From the NCBI RefSeq assembly GCF_030433675.1, contig NZ_JAROCB010000005.1, positions 62,001-126,000 on the forward strand: a stretch of 64,000 bases of DNA, in the 5' to 3' direction. Positions 52,715-61,194 of the stretch are shown piece by piece (position 1 is the stretch's first letter; each line of letters begins with the position of its first letter). The notes under the pieces were generated by a model. That model had not been told where the DNA came from. It worked only from the letters and a program-made list of their open reading frames with translations, and ran no database searches. Position numbers and translations under genes: made by a program. The stretch is from Leifsonia virtsii. Lineage in GTDB: Bacteria > Actinomycetota > Actinomycetes > Actinomycetales > Microbacteriaceae.

Positions 52715-53041
52715 ATGCTTCTGCGGCACGCGATCGGGTCCGTGCTCCGCCGGATCAGGACGGAGCGCGGTACGACGCTGCGCCAGCTCTCCGAGGAGTC
52801 GCGGGTGTCCGTGCCCTACCTCTCCGAGATCGAGCGCGGCCGCAAGGAGGCCTCGTCCGAGATCCTCGCCGCGCTGTGCCGCGTGCTCGACGTCACGGAG
52901 GGCGAACTGCTCACCAGCGTCGCCGCCGAGTTCGCCGAGGCGCAGGTGCTCTCTCTGGTGCCGGAACGCGAGGCCGTCCCCGCGCCGCCGGAGCTTCATC
53001 CTGCAGCCGTGGAGCCCGGCATCGTGGCGCTCGCTGCCTGA
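52715..53041 (+). CDS. ClgR-like XRE family regulator
   Basis: 108 aa. Helix-turn-helix LLRHAIGSVLRRIRTERGTTLRQLSEESRVSVPYLSEIERGRKEASSEILAALCRVLDV closely follows the ClgR pattern of actinobacteria, where it activates clp protease and stress genes. The C-terminal tail is Pro/Glu-rich and does not end in the Ala-Ala degron strictly but does end LAA, compatible with Clp-mediated turnover. ATG six bases after TAGGCT. Confidence 0.85.
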   Translation: MLLRHAIGSVLRRIRTERGTTLRQLSEESRVSVPYLSEIERGRKEASSEILAALCRVLDVTEGELLTSVAAEFAEAQVLSLVPEREAVPAPPELHPAAVEPGIVALAA

Positions 53042-53131
53042 ACGCCCGCTGATTTCGTGTGCGGGCGCGCGTACGGCTATTCTTGTCTGGCGCCTTCGGT
53101 CACGAGAACACTGGTGGTCGGGAGCGCCAAT

Positions 53132-53213
53132 GGCGAGTTACCCAAGCGGCCAAAGGGATCTGACTGTAAATCAGCTGTCTACGACTTCGGGGGTTCGAAT
53201 CCCTCACTCGCCA
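53132..53213 (+). tRNA. tRNA-Tyr (GTA)
   Basis: 82-nt class II tRNA with a long variable arm. The acceptor stem pairs GGCGAGT with ACTCGCC, the anticodon loop is CTGTAAA (anticodon GTA), and the T arm is GGGGTTCGAATCCC. The 3' CCA is not fully encoded. A Rho-independent terminator follows. Confidence 0.97.
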
Positions 53214-53228
53214 CCCTTTCACTGAGTC

Positions 53229-53251
53229 GCCCTCGGCCAACGGCCGGGGGC
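53229..53251 (+). terminator. tRNA-Tyr terminator
   Basis: GCCCTCGGCC pairs with GGCCGGGGGC over a 3-base loop, followed by TTCTTG, 15 bases past the tRNA. Confidence 0.7.
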
Positions 53252-53269
53252 TTCTTGCTGTGGCGAGCG

Positions 53270-53344
53270 ATCGAACGTTCGATTCTCCTGCTGGGCAGGC
53301 CTCCGTCGGAGATCTGGAGGCGGATCGCCCGAATCTCCGACGGA
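53270..53344. promoter_or_regulatory. Two palindromes between tRNA-Tyr and the inositol monophosphatase gene
   Basis: ATCGAACGTTCGAT (53,270-53,283) is a perfect 14-base palindrome. A second dyad has perfect 12-base arms, TCCGTCGGAGAT at 53,302-53,313 and its complement at 53,333-53,344. They lie 130 and 70 bases before the next start codon. They may be operators or a second terminator; no protein is assigned. Confidence 0.45.
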
Positions 53345-53411
53345 ACCGGGAGCAGAGAGCCGGGAGCCGGGAGCCGGAGCGGCGCAGCCGCGCATCTGTC
53401 AGGCTGGGGGC

Positions 53412-54224
53412 ATGACCTCCAACGCCGAGCTGCTCGAGATCGCCGCCACCATCGCCCGCCGGGCGGCCGCCTTCGCCCTGCAGCGCCGGCGCGACGGGGT
53501 CGAGATCGCGGCGTCCAAGTCGTCGCTGAGCGACATCGTCACGCGCGCCGACCGTGAGACCGAGCAGCTGATCCGGGATGCGCTGGCCGCCTCGCGCCCG
53601 CGCGACGGCTTCCTGGGCGAGGAGTCCGGCGGGGGCAGCAGCGACAGCGGACTCACCTGGGTCGTCGACCCGATCGACGGCACCGTCAACTACTTCTACG
53701 ACATCCCGGCATGGGCCGTCAGCATCGCCGTGGTCGAGGGCGACCCCGACCCGGCGACCTGGCGCACGCTCGCCGGGGCGGTCGTGAACCCGGTGCTCGG
53801 CGAGGTGTTCACCGCCTATGCAGGCGGAGGGGCGCGCCTCAACGGGGAGCCCATCCACGTCAACGAGGGCGTGCTGCTGCCGCTGGCGCTGGTCGGCACC
53901 GGTTTCGGGTACGACGCCGGGGTGCGGAGGCGCCAGGCGGCCCTCGTCGGCGAGCTCATCGGCGAGGTGCGCGACATCCGCCGCATCGGGGCAGCATCCC
54001 TCGACCTGTGCGGCGTCGCCGCGGGCCGGCTCGACGCCTACTTCGAGCGCGGCCTGAATCCGTGGGACCACGCCGCCGGCGCCCTCATCGCGCAGGAGGC
54101 CGGCGCGCGCGTCAGCGGGCTCGGGGGAGGCCCGGCGGACAACCGCCTCATCGTGGCGGCCGCGCCGGACCTCTCCGACCAGCTTCACCCGCGCGTCGAG
54201 CCGTACTTCGCCGCGTGGGAGTGA
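53412..54224 (+). CDS. Inositol monophosphatase family protein
   Basis: 270-aa Mg-dependent phosphatase of the SuhB/ImpA type. Metal-binding motifs: GEES, WVVDPIDGTVNYFYDIP and WDHAAGALIAQEAGARVS. Conserved RRIGAASLDLCGVAAGRLDAYFE is present. Substrate may be inositol-1-phosphate or another small sugar phosphate; in actinobacteria several paralogues exist. A CAGGCT hexamer six bases before ATG is a weak leaderless candidate. Converges with the GH13 gene. Confidence 0.93.
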   Translation: MTSNAELLEIAATIARRAAAFALQRRRDGVEIAASKSSLSDIVTRADRETEQLIRDALAASRPRDGFLGEESGGGSSDSGLTWVVDPIDGTVNYFYDIPAWAVSIAVVEGDPDPATWRTLAGAVVNPVLGEVFTAYAGGGARLNGEPIHVNEGVLLPLALVGTGFGYDAGVRRRQAALVGELIGEVRDIRRIGAASLDLCGVAAGRLDAYFERGLNPWDHAAGALIAQEAGARVSGLGGGPADNRLIVAAAPDLSDQLHPRVEPYFAAWE

Positions 54225-54236
54225 GTACCCGCGACC

Positions 54237-55955
54237 TCAGACCAGCCAGACGGCCGTGTCGCGCGGCAGCAGCCCGTCCTCCAGGGCGCCGCTCGCCAGC
54301 ACGATCTCGCCGGCGGGCAGGGTCACCGGGGTCGTCCCGAAGTTGACCACGACCGTGACGTCGCCGCTGCGGAACGCCAGCGTGTCGCCGCCGAGGTCGA
54401 GCCACTCCGGCGTGCCGAACGCCAGGTCGTGCGTCCGGCGCAGAGCCAGCGCATCCTGGTACATCGTCAGAGTCGAACCGGGCACACCCTCCTGCGACGA
54501 TCGCGTGTACGCCGCCCAGCTCGCCGGCTGGGGGAGCCAGCTCGCAGCGGTCGGGCCGAAGCCGTACGACGCCTCCTCGCCCTCCCACGGGATCGGGACG
54601 CGGCAGCCGTCGCGGCCGTAGCGCTCCCCGTTGGTGCGGAACCAGGTCGGGTCCTGCCGCGCCTCGTCGGGCAGGTCGATCGCCTCCGGGAGGCCGAGCT
54701 CCTCACCCTGGTAGAGGTACGCGGAGCCGGGGAGCGCGAGCATCAGGGCCGTCGCCGCTCGGGCGCGGTGCAGCGCGAACGCCGGGTCGGGCAGGCCCTT
54801 GGTCTTCGGCCCGATGCCGTGGCCCTGGAGGTTGCCGGGCTGCAGCGCGAGCCGGGTCGCGTGCCGGACGACGTCGTGGTTGGACAGCACCCACGTGCTC
54901 GGGGCGCCAACGCTGCTGAACGCCGCGATGGAGCGGTCGATCACGCGGCGGAGCGCCGCCGCGTCCCACGGGGTCTCCAGGTAGGCGAAGTTGAACGTCT
55001 GCTGCATCTCGTCCGGGCGCACCCAGCGGGCCAGCTTGTCCAGCGGCTCCACCCAGGCCTCACCGCACAGCACGCGGTCGCCCTCGTACTCGTCGAGGAC
55101 CTTGTGCCAGTCGCGGTAGATCGCGTGGACGCCGTCCTGCGCGAAGTACGGCGGCGTCGGCGGGTCTGCCTCGGCGTGCGCGGCGATCTCGGGCTCGAGC
55201 GGGACGCCGCCCATGCTGCCCATGTCGGCCGGCGGCGTGTAGTCGGGGAGGCCCGCCTCCTTGATCATGCCGTGCGCCACATCCACGCGGAAGCCGTCGA
55301 CGCCGCGGTCCAGCCAGAAGCGCAGGACGCCGCGGAACTGCTCCCAGACCCACGGGTTCTCCCAGTCGAAGTCGGGCTGCGACTTGTCGAACAGGTGCAG
55401 GTACCACTGGCCGGGCGTCCCGTCGGCCTCGGCGATGCGGGTCCAGGCCGGTCCGCCGAAGATCGACTCCCAGTTGTTCGGCGGAAGCTCGCCGTTCTCG
55501 CCCTTGCCGTCGCGGAAGATGTACCGCGCGCGCTCCGGACTTCCGGGGGCAGCCGCCAGCGCCTCCTGGAACCAGACATGGTCGCTGGAGGAGTGGTTCG
55601 GGACGATGTCGATGATGACGCGCAGCCCGAGGCCGTGGGCCTCCGCGAGCATCCGGTCGAAGTCGGCGAGCGTCCCGAAGCGCGGGTCGACGTCGCGGTA
55701 GTCGGCGACGTCGTAGCCGGCGTCTCGCTGTGGCGAGCGGTAGAAGGGCGACAGCCAGACGGCGTCCACTCCGAGGGCGCGCAGCGCGGGGAGGCGGTGG
55801 GTGATGCCGGGGAGGTCGCCCATCCCGTCTCCGTCGGAATCGGCGAAGGATCGCGGATACACCTGGTAGATCACGGCGGAGCGCCACCACTCGCGGCCGG
55901 GGGCCGACGGCGTGAGCGCGGATTCGGGGGAGGGGGTGGATGCGATGGTGGTCAC
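54237..55955 (-). CDS. GH13 alpha-glucosidase (AglA-like)
   Basis: 572-aa intracellular alpha-glucosidase. AVIYQVYPRSFADSDGDGMGDLPGI opens the TIM barrel; nucleophile Asp in GFRVDVAHG, acid Glu in LCGEAWVEP and Asp in LSNHDVVRHAT are intact. No signal peptide. GTG start. It follows the LacI gene in the same direction, separated by an 18-base tandem repeat, so maltose- or trehalose-type induction through that repressor is likely. Clearly different from the other GH13 enzyme near 4-5 kb despite the shared start motif. Confidence 0.93.
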   Translation of the reverse strand: MTTIASTPSPESALTPSAPGREWWRSAVIYQVYPRSFADSDGDGMGDLPGITHRLPALRALGVDAVWLSPFYRSPQRDAGYDVADYRDVDPRFGTLADFDRMLAEAHGLGLRVIIDIVPNHSSSDHVWFQEALAAAPGSPERARYIFRDGKGENGELPPNNWESIFGGPAWTRIAEADGTPGQWYLHLFDKSQPDFDWENPWVWEQFRGVLRFWLDRGVDGFRVDVAHGMIKEAGLPDYTPPADMGSMGGVPLEPEIAAHAEADPPTPPYFAQDGVHAIYRDWHKVLDEYEGDRVLCGEAWVEPLDKLARWVRPDEMQQTFNFAYLETPWDAAALRRVIDRSIAAFSSVGAPSTWVLSNHDVVRHATRLALQPGNLQGHGIGPKTKGLPDPAFALHRARAATALMLALPGSAYLYQGEELGLPEAIDLPDEARQDPTWFRTNGERYGRDGCRVPIPWEGEEASYGFGPTAASWLPQPASWAAYTRSSQEGVPGSTLTMYQDALALRRTHDLAFGTPEWLDLGGDTLAFRSGDVTVVVNFGTTPVTLPAGEIVLASGALEDGLLPRDTAVWLV

Positions 55956-55975
55956 CTCGTGTTCGTCTCTCTTTC

Positions 55976-56039
55976 GGGGGTTTGCTGGCTTGCGGGGGTT
56001 CGCTGGCTTGCGGGGGTTCGCTGGCTTGCGGGGGTGTGC
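55976..56039. repeat. 18-base tandem repeat, about 3.5 copies
   Basis: Unit GGGGGTTCGCTGGCTTGC. Copy 1 differs by one base (TTT for TTC), copies 2 and 3 are identical, and a partial fourth follows. It fills the gap between the LacI stop and the GH13 start, ending 20 bases from the GTG. No hairpin or coding role is evident. Confidence 0.9.
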
Positions 56040-56043
56040 GGGG

Positions 56044-57069
56044 TCAGGGGTGGGCGGCGGTACTCGACCGCACGATCAGGTCGGCCGGTGCGATGTGGCC
56101 GGACGGCTGCGGGCGGCCGGGGGCGCTCGTCCGGGAGCGGTCGAGGGCGGCGAGCAGGAGCTCGGCGGCGCGCTCGCCCTGGCCGACGGGATGCTGCGCG
56201 ACCGTGCTCAGGCCGAAGAACTCGGCGAGTGGATGGTCGTCGATGCCGATGATCGACACGTCTCCCGGCACCTGCAACCCGAGGTCGCGGGCGGCCAGGA
56301 TCGCGCCGATCGCCATCTCGTCGGAGGCCGCGAAGATCGCGGTCGGCCGCTCGTGCGGGGTGCCGAGCAGCTGCTTCGCCGCGTCGTACCCGCCGGGGAT
56401 GGTGAAGTCGGACGCGCGGTGCAGCCGTTCGTCGACCGGCAGGCCGGCCTCGCGAAGGGACTCCTCGTAGCCGAGCCGGCGGCTGGTCGGGATGTGGAAG
56501 TCGAGGTCGAACTCATGCGACCCGCCGATGTGCGCGATCCGGCGATGCCCGAGAGAGACCAGGTGGTCGGTCGCCAGGCGGGCGACGGCGACGTCGTCGA
56601 TGGTGAGGGTGCTGACGCCGGGGAGCGGGCCGCCGACCCCGACCACGGGCTTGCCGATCGCGAGCAGGCGGCTCAGCTCGTCCTCGGCGAGTTCGAGGGA
56701 GACGGTGAAGACGGCGTCCACCCGATTGCGGAGCAGGTTGTGCTCGAAGACGCGCCGCCGCTCCTCGCCGTCGCCGCTGAGGTTGTACAGGGTGAGGTCG
56801 TAGCCGCTGCGCAGCAGCACCCGCTCCGCGCCCTCGATCACCGAGGTGAAGAACCAGCGGTTGAGGTGCGGGACGACGGCGCCGATGTTGCGGGTGCGGC
56901 CGGAGGCGAGGCTCGAGGCGTCGGAGGAGACGACGTACCCGAGGTCGGACGCCGCCTGCACGACGCGCGCCTTGGTCTTCTGCGAGACGGGCCCGTTGCC
57001 GCTCAGCGCGCGCGAGACGGTGGCCGTCGAGACGCCGGCGAGGCGCGCGACGTCGTCGATGCCGGGCAT
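56044..57069 (-). CDS. LacI family sugar-responsive repressor
   Basis: 341 aa. Helix-turn-helix and hinge: GIDDVARLAGVSTATVSRALSGNGPVSQKTKARVVQAASDLGYVVSSDASSLASGRTRNIGAVVP. The periplasmic-binding-like effector domain has SLGHRRIAHIGG, AIFAASDEMAIGAILAARD and VSIIGIDDHPLAEFFGL. AGGAGGTGG ribosome site. Two GGTGGAAGCGYTTGC sequences upstream are its probable operators. It should control itself and the downstream alpha-glucosidase. Confidence 0.94.
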   Translation of the reverse strand: MPGIDDVARLAGVSTATVSRALSGNGPVSQKTKARVVQAASDLGYVVSSDASSLASGRTRNIGAVVPHLNRWFFTSVIEGAERVLLRSGYDLTLYNLSGDGEERRRVFEHNLLRNRVDAVFTVSLELAEDELSRLLAIGKPVVGVGGPLPGVSTLTIDDVAVARLATDHLVSLGHRRIAHIGGSHEFDLDFHIPTSRRLGYEESLREAGLPVDERLHRASDFTIPGGYDAAKQLLGTPHERPTAIFAASDEMAIGAILAARDLGLQVPGDVSIIGIDDHPLAEFFGLSTVAQHPVGQGERAAELLLAALDRSRTSAPGRPQPSGHIAPADLIVRSSTAAHP

Positions 57070-57092
57070 GCCACCTCCTGGAGCGTCCGCGG

Positions 57093-57106
57093 TGGAAGCG
57101 CTTGCG
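57093..57106. promoter_or_regulatory. LacI-type operator 1
   Basis: Core AAGCGCTT inside GGTGGAAGCGCTTGC, 27 bases before the lacI start. The central CG step and AAGCGCTT palindrome are typical of LacI-family sites. Confidence 0.75.
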
Positions 57107-57158
57107 ACCGCCGGTGCCGGGCGTGTCGCCGGGCACACGGGGAGTATAGCGAGTCGGG

Positions 57159-57172
57159 TGGAAGCGTTTGCA
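57159..57172. promoter_or_regulatory. LacI-type operator 2
   Basis: Core AAGCGTTT inside GGTGGAAGCGTTTGC, centred 66 bases from operator 1, so both lie on nearly the same face of the helix (about six turns). Supports looping or cooperative repression. Confidence 0.7.
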
Positions 57173-57250
57173 GTCAGTGACTGCGGTACGGCGTCACGTT
57201 TGCGCGTGCGCGCGCGGGCGCAGACGTGACGGGAGGCAGCAGTCCGCGGG

Positions 57251-58108
57251 TCAGCGCCAGTGTGCCGGCTGGTCCAGGGTCGCGGGGAGGCGGGTGCGGG
57301 CGTCGCCGGCGGCGGCGTTCACCTGCGACTGCGCGAGGTAGATCGCCTCGTGCAGGTCTGCGCCGTCCAGGCGGGCGTCGCGCAGGTCGGCGCCGATGAG
57401 CTCCGCGCGGGACAGGTCGGCATCGCGGAGGTCGGCGGCGATGAGCAGGGCGCCGCGCAGCTCCGCTCCGCGCAGATCGGCCCGGCGCAGGTCGGCGCCC
57501 ATGAGGTCGGCTCCCGGCTGGATGCGCGACCGAGCCACCCGGCCGCGTCCCGAGCCGATCGGGCCCGCGCCGACCGGGCCGGACTCGCGGGTGAGGCGGG
57601 CGGCGTCCCGCAGCAACTGGGCGGCGGGCGCGCGCAGCTGCTCGAGGTCGGCGGCGACGATCTCGGCGGCGGGCGCCTGCGCCAGCGAACGGACTGCGGC
57701 ACGCGCCTGGCGGAGGGCGGGATGGAGGTGAGCGGCGGCCGGAAGCGCGAGGGCGTCCTCCAGGTACCAGAGCAACTCGTGCAGCTGGCGCATGATCGGG
57801 AAGGTCGCGAACATACCGGAGCGGGTATCGGCGTCGTCGCGCCAGCTGCGCCCGCCGAAGGTGTGCTGGGTCACCTGCTGGCCCGCGCCGAAGCAGTCGA
57901 ACACCGTGCAGCCCTTGAACCCACGGTCCCGCAGCTGCGGGTGGATGCGGCAGCGGTCGTCGTGGTCGAGGTTGACGCACGGATCGCCCGCGGGCTTGTC
58001 GAACGCGAAGTCGGCGGAGCGGGCGAAGGCGAGCGCGACGCAGCAGAGGCCGACGCAGCGGGAGCAGTCGGCTCTCAGCTCGCGGCGGGGATCCTCGGCG
58101 GTGCGCAC
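57251..58108 (-). CDS. Pentapeptide-repeat protein with Cys-rich N-terminus
   Basis: 285 aa. The N-terminal 70 residues carry eight or so Cys ([39 protein letters not shown]), a likely metal or Fe-S site. The C-terminal part has about nine A(D/E)LxxADL-type pentapeptides ([19 protein letters not shown] onward), forming a right-handed quadrilateral helix. The GTG start is six bases after TACTGT (leaderless). Some pentapeptide proteins protect gyrase; here the repeat is short and no role can be assigned. Confidence 0.88.
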   Translation of the reverse strand: MRTAEDPRRELRADCSRCVGLCCVALAFARSADFAFDKPAGDPCVNLDHDDRCRIHPQLRDRGFKGCTVFDCFGAGQQVTQHTFGGRSWRDDADTRSGMFATFPIMRQLHELLWYLEDALALPAAAHLHPALRQARAAVRSLAQAPAAEIVAADLEQLRAPAAQLLRDAARLTRESGPVGAGPIGSGRGRVARSRIQPGADLMGADLRRADLRGAELRGALLIAADLRDADLSRAELIGADLRDARLDGADLHEAIYLAQSQVNAAAGDARTRLPATLDQPAHWR

Positions 58109-58218
58109 CCGTCCACAGTACGGGCCGACGCCGACCTTTCCACATCTTCAGGGAGAGCCGGAATAGCGCCGGGAGGGCCGCGTTAGCGTGGAAGAGGAAC
58201 AAACGAAGGAGATCACGC

Positions 58219-59175
58219 ATGACTGCACCCCGCCGCACGATCGGCTCGTCCGACCTCGAGGTCTACCCGCTCTCGCTGGGTGGCAACGTCTTCGGCTGGA
58301 CGGCCGACCGCCAGACCTCGTTCGACGTGCTCGACGCCTACACCGGCGCCGGGGGCAACTTCGTCGACACCGCAGACGGCTACTCCGCCTGGGTTCCGGG
58401 CAACACCGGCGGCGACTCGGAGCGCATCCTCGGCGAGTGGTTCGACGCGCGCGGCAACCGCGATCAGGTCGTGCTCGCCACCAAGGTGAGCCAGCACCCC
58501 GACTTCAAGGGGCTCGCGGCCGACAACGTCCGCCGCGCGGCCGACGCGTCGCTCGAGCGCCTGCGCTCCGACTACATCGACCTCTACTACGCGCACTTCG
58601 ATGACGAGACGGTGCCGCTGGAGGAGACCGTCGCCGCCCTCTCCGGGCTGGTCGACGCGGGGAAGGTCCGCTACATCGGCATCTCGAACTATTCGCCCGA
58701 GCGCATCGAGGAGTGGTTCCGGATCACCGAGCGCGAGGGCCTCCACCGCGCCGTCGCACTGCAGCCGCACTACAACCTGGTGGAGCGCGGCTACGAGTCC
58801 GCGTACCGGCCGATCGCAGAGCGCGAAGGCCTCGGCGTCATGCCTTACTTCGCCCTCGCCGCGGGCTTCCTCACCGGCAAGTACCGCGACGGCGTGACGG
58901 TCGACAGCGCCCGTGCCGGCGGCGCCTCGAAGTACCTCGACGAGACCGGTCGCGCCGTCCTGGCCGCCCTCGACGAGGTGGCGGCCGCGCACGGCGCGTC
59001 CGTCGCCACCGTCGCCCTTGCGTGGCTCGCCGCTCAGCCGACCATCACGGCCCCGATCGCGAGCGCCCGCACGCTGGAGCAGCTGCCCGACCTGCTGGCC
59101 TCCGTCGAGCTGCAGCTGTCCGCCGCCGAGCTCGCCGCCCTCGACGGGGCCTCAGCCGCCGCCAAGGCCGCCTGA
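58219..59175 (+). CDS. Aldo/keto reductase
   Basis: 318-aa NADPH-dependent oxidoreductase of the YghZ/AKR12-like group. Catalytic tetrad region: DTADGYSAW (Asp and Tyr), VVLATKVSQH (Lys) and LYYAHFDDET (His). GISNYSPERIEEW and the C-terminal NADP region TITAPIASARTLEQL follow. AAGGAGA ribosome site and a TAGCGT hexamer about 12 bases before it. Substrate unknown. Followed by a strong hairpin. Confidence 0.93.
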   Translation: MTAPRRTIGSSDLEVYPLSLGGNVFGWTADRQTSFDVLDAYTGAGGNFVDTADGYSAWVPGNTGGDSERILGEWFDARGNRDQVVLATKVSQHPDFKGLAADNVRRAADASLERLRSDYIDLYYAHFDDETVPLEETVAALSGLVDAGKVRYIGISNYSPERIEEWFRITEREGLHRAVALQPHYNLVERGYESAYRPIAEREGLGVMPYFALAAGFLTGKYRDGVTVDSARAGGASKYLDETGRAVLAALDEVAAAHGASVATVALAWLAAQPTITAPIASARTLEQLPDLLASVELQLSAAELAALDGASAAAKAA

Positions 59176-59223
59176 CGCTCGGCGCACATCCGGCCGCCCG
59201 TCGCGGCCGGCCGCGTGCCGCAA

Positions 59224-59286
59224 CATCCATAGGTCGCAACACGCCGTTTCGACGCCCGCATAACGGCGTGTTGCGCCCCATGGATG
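59224..59286. terminator. Nested terminator/REP-like hairpin after the aldo/keto reductase
   Basis: Inner perfect 14-base arms (CGCAACACGCCGTT and its complement) inside outer CATCCAT/ATGGATG arms, separated by small bulges. Total span is 63 bases. It ends the reductase transcript and precedes the two tRNA genes. Confidence 0.7.
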
Positions 59287-59378
59287 CGCCACCCGCGCGT
59301 GGTTCGGAGCACCCGGCCGCAGATGGTATCCTCGTACGGTTGCCGAAAACGGCCGGTCCTCTGGCCGGCGCCGGCTCC

Positions 59379-59450
<72 letters not shown>

Positions 59451-59495
59451 CCGTCTCCCCGTCTCGCGACGCGTCGCACGACGAGGGGATGCCAC

Positions 59496-59569
59496 GGCGG
59501 GGTAGCTCAGGTGGTTAGAGCACACGGCTCATAATCGTGGTGTCGCGGGTTCGAGTCCCGCCCTCGCTA
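59496..59569 (+). tRNA. tRNA-Met (CAT), elongator type
   Basis: 74-nt tRNA. Acceptor stem GGCGGGG with CCTCGCT (two G-U pairs), anticodon arm CACGG-CTCATAA-TCGTG (anticodon CAT), T arm GCGGGTTCGAGTCCCGC. The first pair is not the mismatch typical of initiator tRNA. A terminator hairpin and a possible integration scar follow its 3' end. Confidence 0.95.
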
Positions 59570-59803
59570 CAGTCCTTGAAACACTGGAACGGCGGCTGTT
59601 GAACAGCCGCCGTTCTCTGGTTTCCGGAGCAATGTGGACACAGTTTGGACACTCTCCGAATCGCCCGGACTGACTCTGGTCACTTCTGGTGACCGTCGCG
59701 AATCGTTGAACGAGACGAGGGGCTGGGCGGGGTTGTCTACGCCATCATCCGTCTCCGCGGACGTGGAAGATGAACCGTGGCGTGTCGTCATCGGTCGTCT
59801 CAC
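59567..59803 (-). other. Open frame ending in the tRNA-Met 3' end, possible integrase 3' remnant
   Basis: A 78-codon frame whose stop lies in the last three bases of the tRNA. Its last 25 codons read SVQTVSTLLRKPENGG and onward. Genes for tyrosine integrases often end exactly at the tRNA that served as attachment site, but no catalytic motif is present here and the frame overlaps the kinase 3' end. Recorded as a possible scar, not a gene. Confidence 0.25.
59587..59615 (+). terminator. Terminator of the tRNA pair
   Basis: Perfect 14-base arms GAACGGCGGCTGTT and complement, centred on one G (effective loop of about three bases), 17 bases past tRNA-Met; followed by TCTGGTTT. Confidence 0.75.
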
Positions 59804-61194
59804 TCGCGCGGGTCGTGTATCGGAAGATGGGCGTGGATCACGGTGCCCGCGGGCCCTGTGTGGAGTTCGAATATGCCCTCTGCTGCTTCGACTCTGTCGC
59901 GCATCCCGATTACGCCTGTGCCCCTTTGAAGGTCGGCGCCCCCGATGCCGTTGTCCTGCACCGCGATGCTCAATTCAGACCCCGCGATAGATACCGCGAC
60001 CGATGCAGTTGAGGCGTGCGCGTGCTTGGTCACGTTCGTCAGCGCTTCGGCGACGATGAAATAGGCGGTCGTCTCCAACTCGACTGGCAGACGGCTCGGC
60101 GTCACATCGAGAGCGACCTTCAGGCTCATCTCCGCGACGAGCGACTCGATGGCCGTGCGCAAGCCCGCTGTGGAGAGCACGGCCGGGAGGACACCGTGTA
60201 CGACATCGCGGAGTTCCTCGTTGGCGGCCTCCGCATGGCGGAGTGATTCTTCGATCAGCTCCCAGGCCTCATCGGGATCCCGGAGGCGCACGTCGCGAGC
60301 GAGCTTGAGCGCGATGATCGTGTGAACAAGTCGCTGCTGCGCGGTGTCATGGATGTCGCGTTGCAGTTGACGGCGCGCTTGGTCGGCGGTTGCGATGACC
60401 CGGGCGCGGGACGCCAGCAGCTGGGCCTTGTTGCGGTCGTTGGCGAGGGCCAGACCGATCAAGTCGGCGAATCCGCTGATCTCTGGTCGAAATTCCGCGT
60501 TCTCGACACGATCAGTCGGGTCGGGGACGATTACCAGCGAACCCCACGGGAGCTCTTCGACGGTGATGGGGGCGGAAACCACGGGCTGGGTCTCAGGTGA
60601 CGGTTTGTCGCCGGGGGCACCAAGCGGAACAACCTGGACATCTGTCACCCCGTATTGAGCTTTGACCTCTTCGCTCACGCTAGCCAGCAGCTCGGCGAGC
60701 GGAGCGCCGCGGGCGACGAGTGTTGCGATACGGCGCAAGGCCGTCTGTTGTTGCGCGATCTGTGCGGCTTCGAATCGGGAGGGGATCCGTATGGAGCCAA
60801 AACGGTCGGTCGGAGCGGAGTTGTAGAAGCTGTGCAACGACGTGATTCGTCCACCCTGGACCGTAAGCACTTCCATGACCAGCCCGTCGAGCTGCCAGTC
60901 CACCTGATCTGGTTGGAACTCCTGGAGGGCGCGGAAACGGTACTCGATCACAACCGTTTCATCGCTGGCCGCGGCAACGACACGGTCTACCAGTCCCATG
61001 CCCGGAAACTGTTCGAGGAATCGCTCTGTGTAGAACATGGCGGCATCGGCCCCGAACAGTTCTCCGCCGTCGATGCGGTACCGAATCTCAGGGGAGATCA
61101 GTGCTCGCATCTGGGTGAAATCGCGGGCATTGAACGCGTCGTAGTAACGCTCCGCGACGAGCGCAGGCGAGCCACGTACAGCCCCGTCAGTCAT
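59800..61194 (-). CDS. SnoaL-GAF-NarL-type histidine kinase fusion
   Basis: 464 aa, predicted cytoplasmic. N-terminal SnoaL/NTF2-like domain (VAERYYDAFNARDFTQMRALISPEIRYRIDG ... LTVQGGRITSLHSFYN), a GAF-like middle with coiled linker (FEAAQIAQQQTALRRIATLVARGAPLAELLASVSEEV), then HisKA_3 with phosphoacceptor His in RRQLQRDIHDTAQQRLV and an ATPase domain (FIVAEALTNVTKHAHAS, VQDNGIGGAD, GTGVIGMRDRVEA). No membrane helix and no response regulator nearby. GC is lower than in housekeeping genes. The upstream ATG chosen follows GAGGGTGGGG. Confidence 0.88.
   Translation of the reverse strand: MTDGAVRGSPALVAERYYDAFNARDFTQMRALISPEIRYRIDGGELFGADAAMFYTERFLEQFPGMGLVDRVVAAASDETVVIEYRFRALQEFQPDQVDWQLDGLVMEVLTVQGGRITSLHSFYNSAPTDRFGSIRIPSRFEAAQIAQQQTALRRIATLVARGAPLAELLASVSEEVKAQYGVTDVQVVPLGAPGDKPSPETQPVVSAPITVEELPWGSLVIVPDPTDRVENAEFRPEISGFADLIGLALANDRNKAQLLASRARVIATADQARRQLQRDIHDTAQQRLVHTIIALKLARDVRLRDPDEAWELIEESLRHAEAANEELRDVVHGVLPAVLSTAGLRTAIESLVAEMSLKVALDVTPSRLPVELETTAYFIVAEALTNVTKHAHASTASVAVSIAGSELSIAVQDNGIGGADLQRGTGVIGMRDRVEAAEGIFELHTGPAGTVIHAHLPIHDPRE

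Noticed and set aside
55976-56039. Short tandem repeat considered as a CRISPR remnant
   Set aside because: Units are contiguous with no spacers and there are no cas genes.
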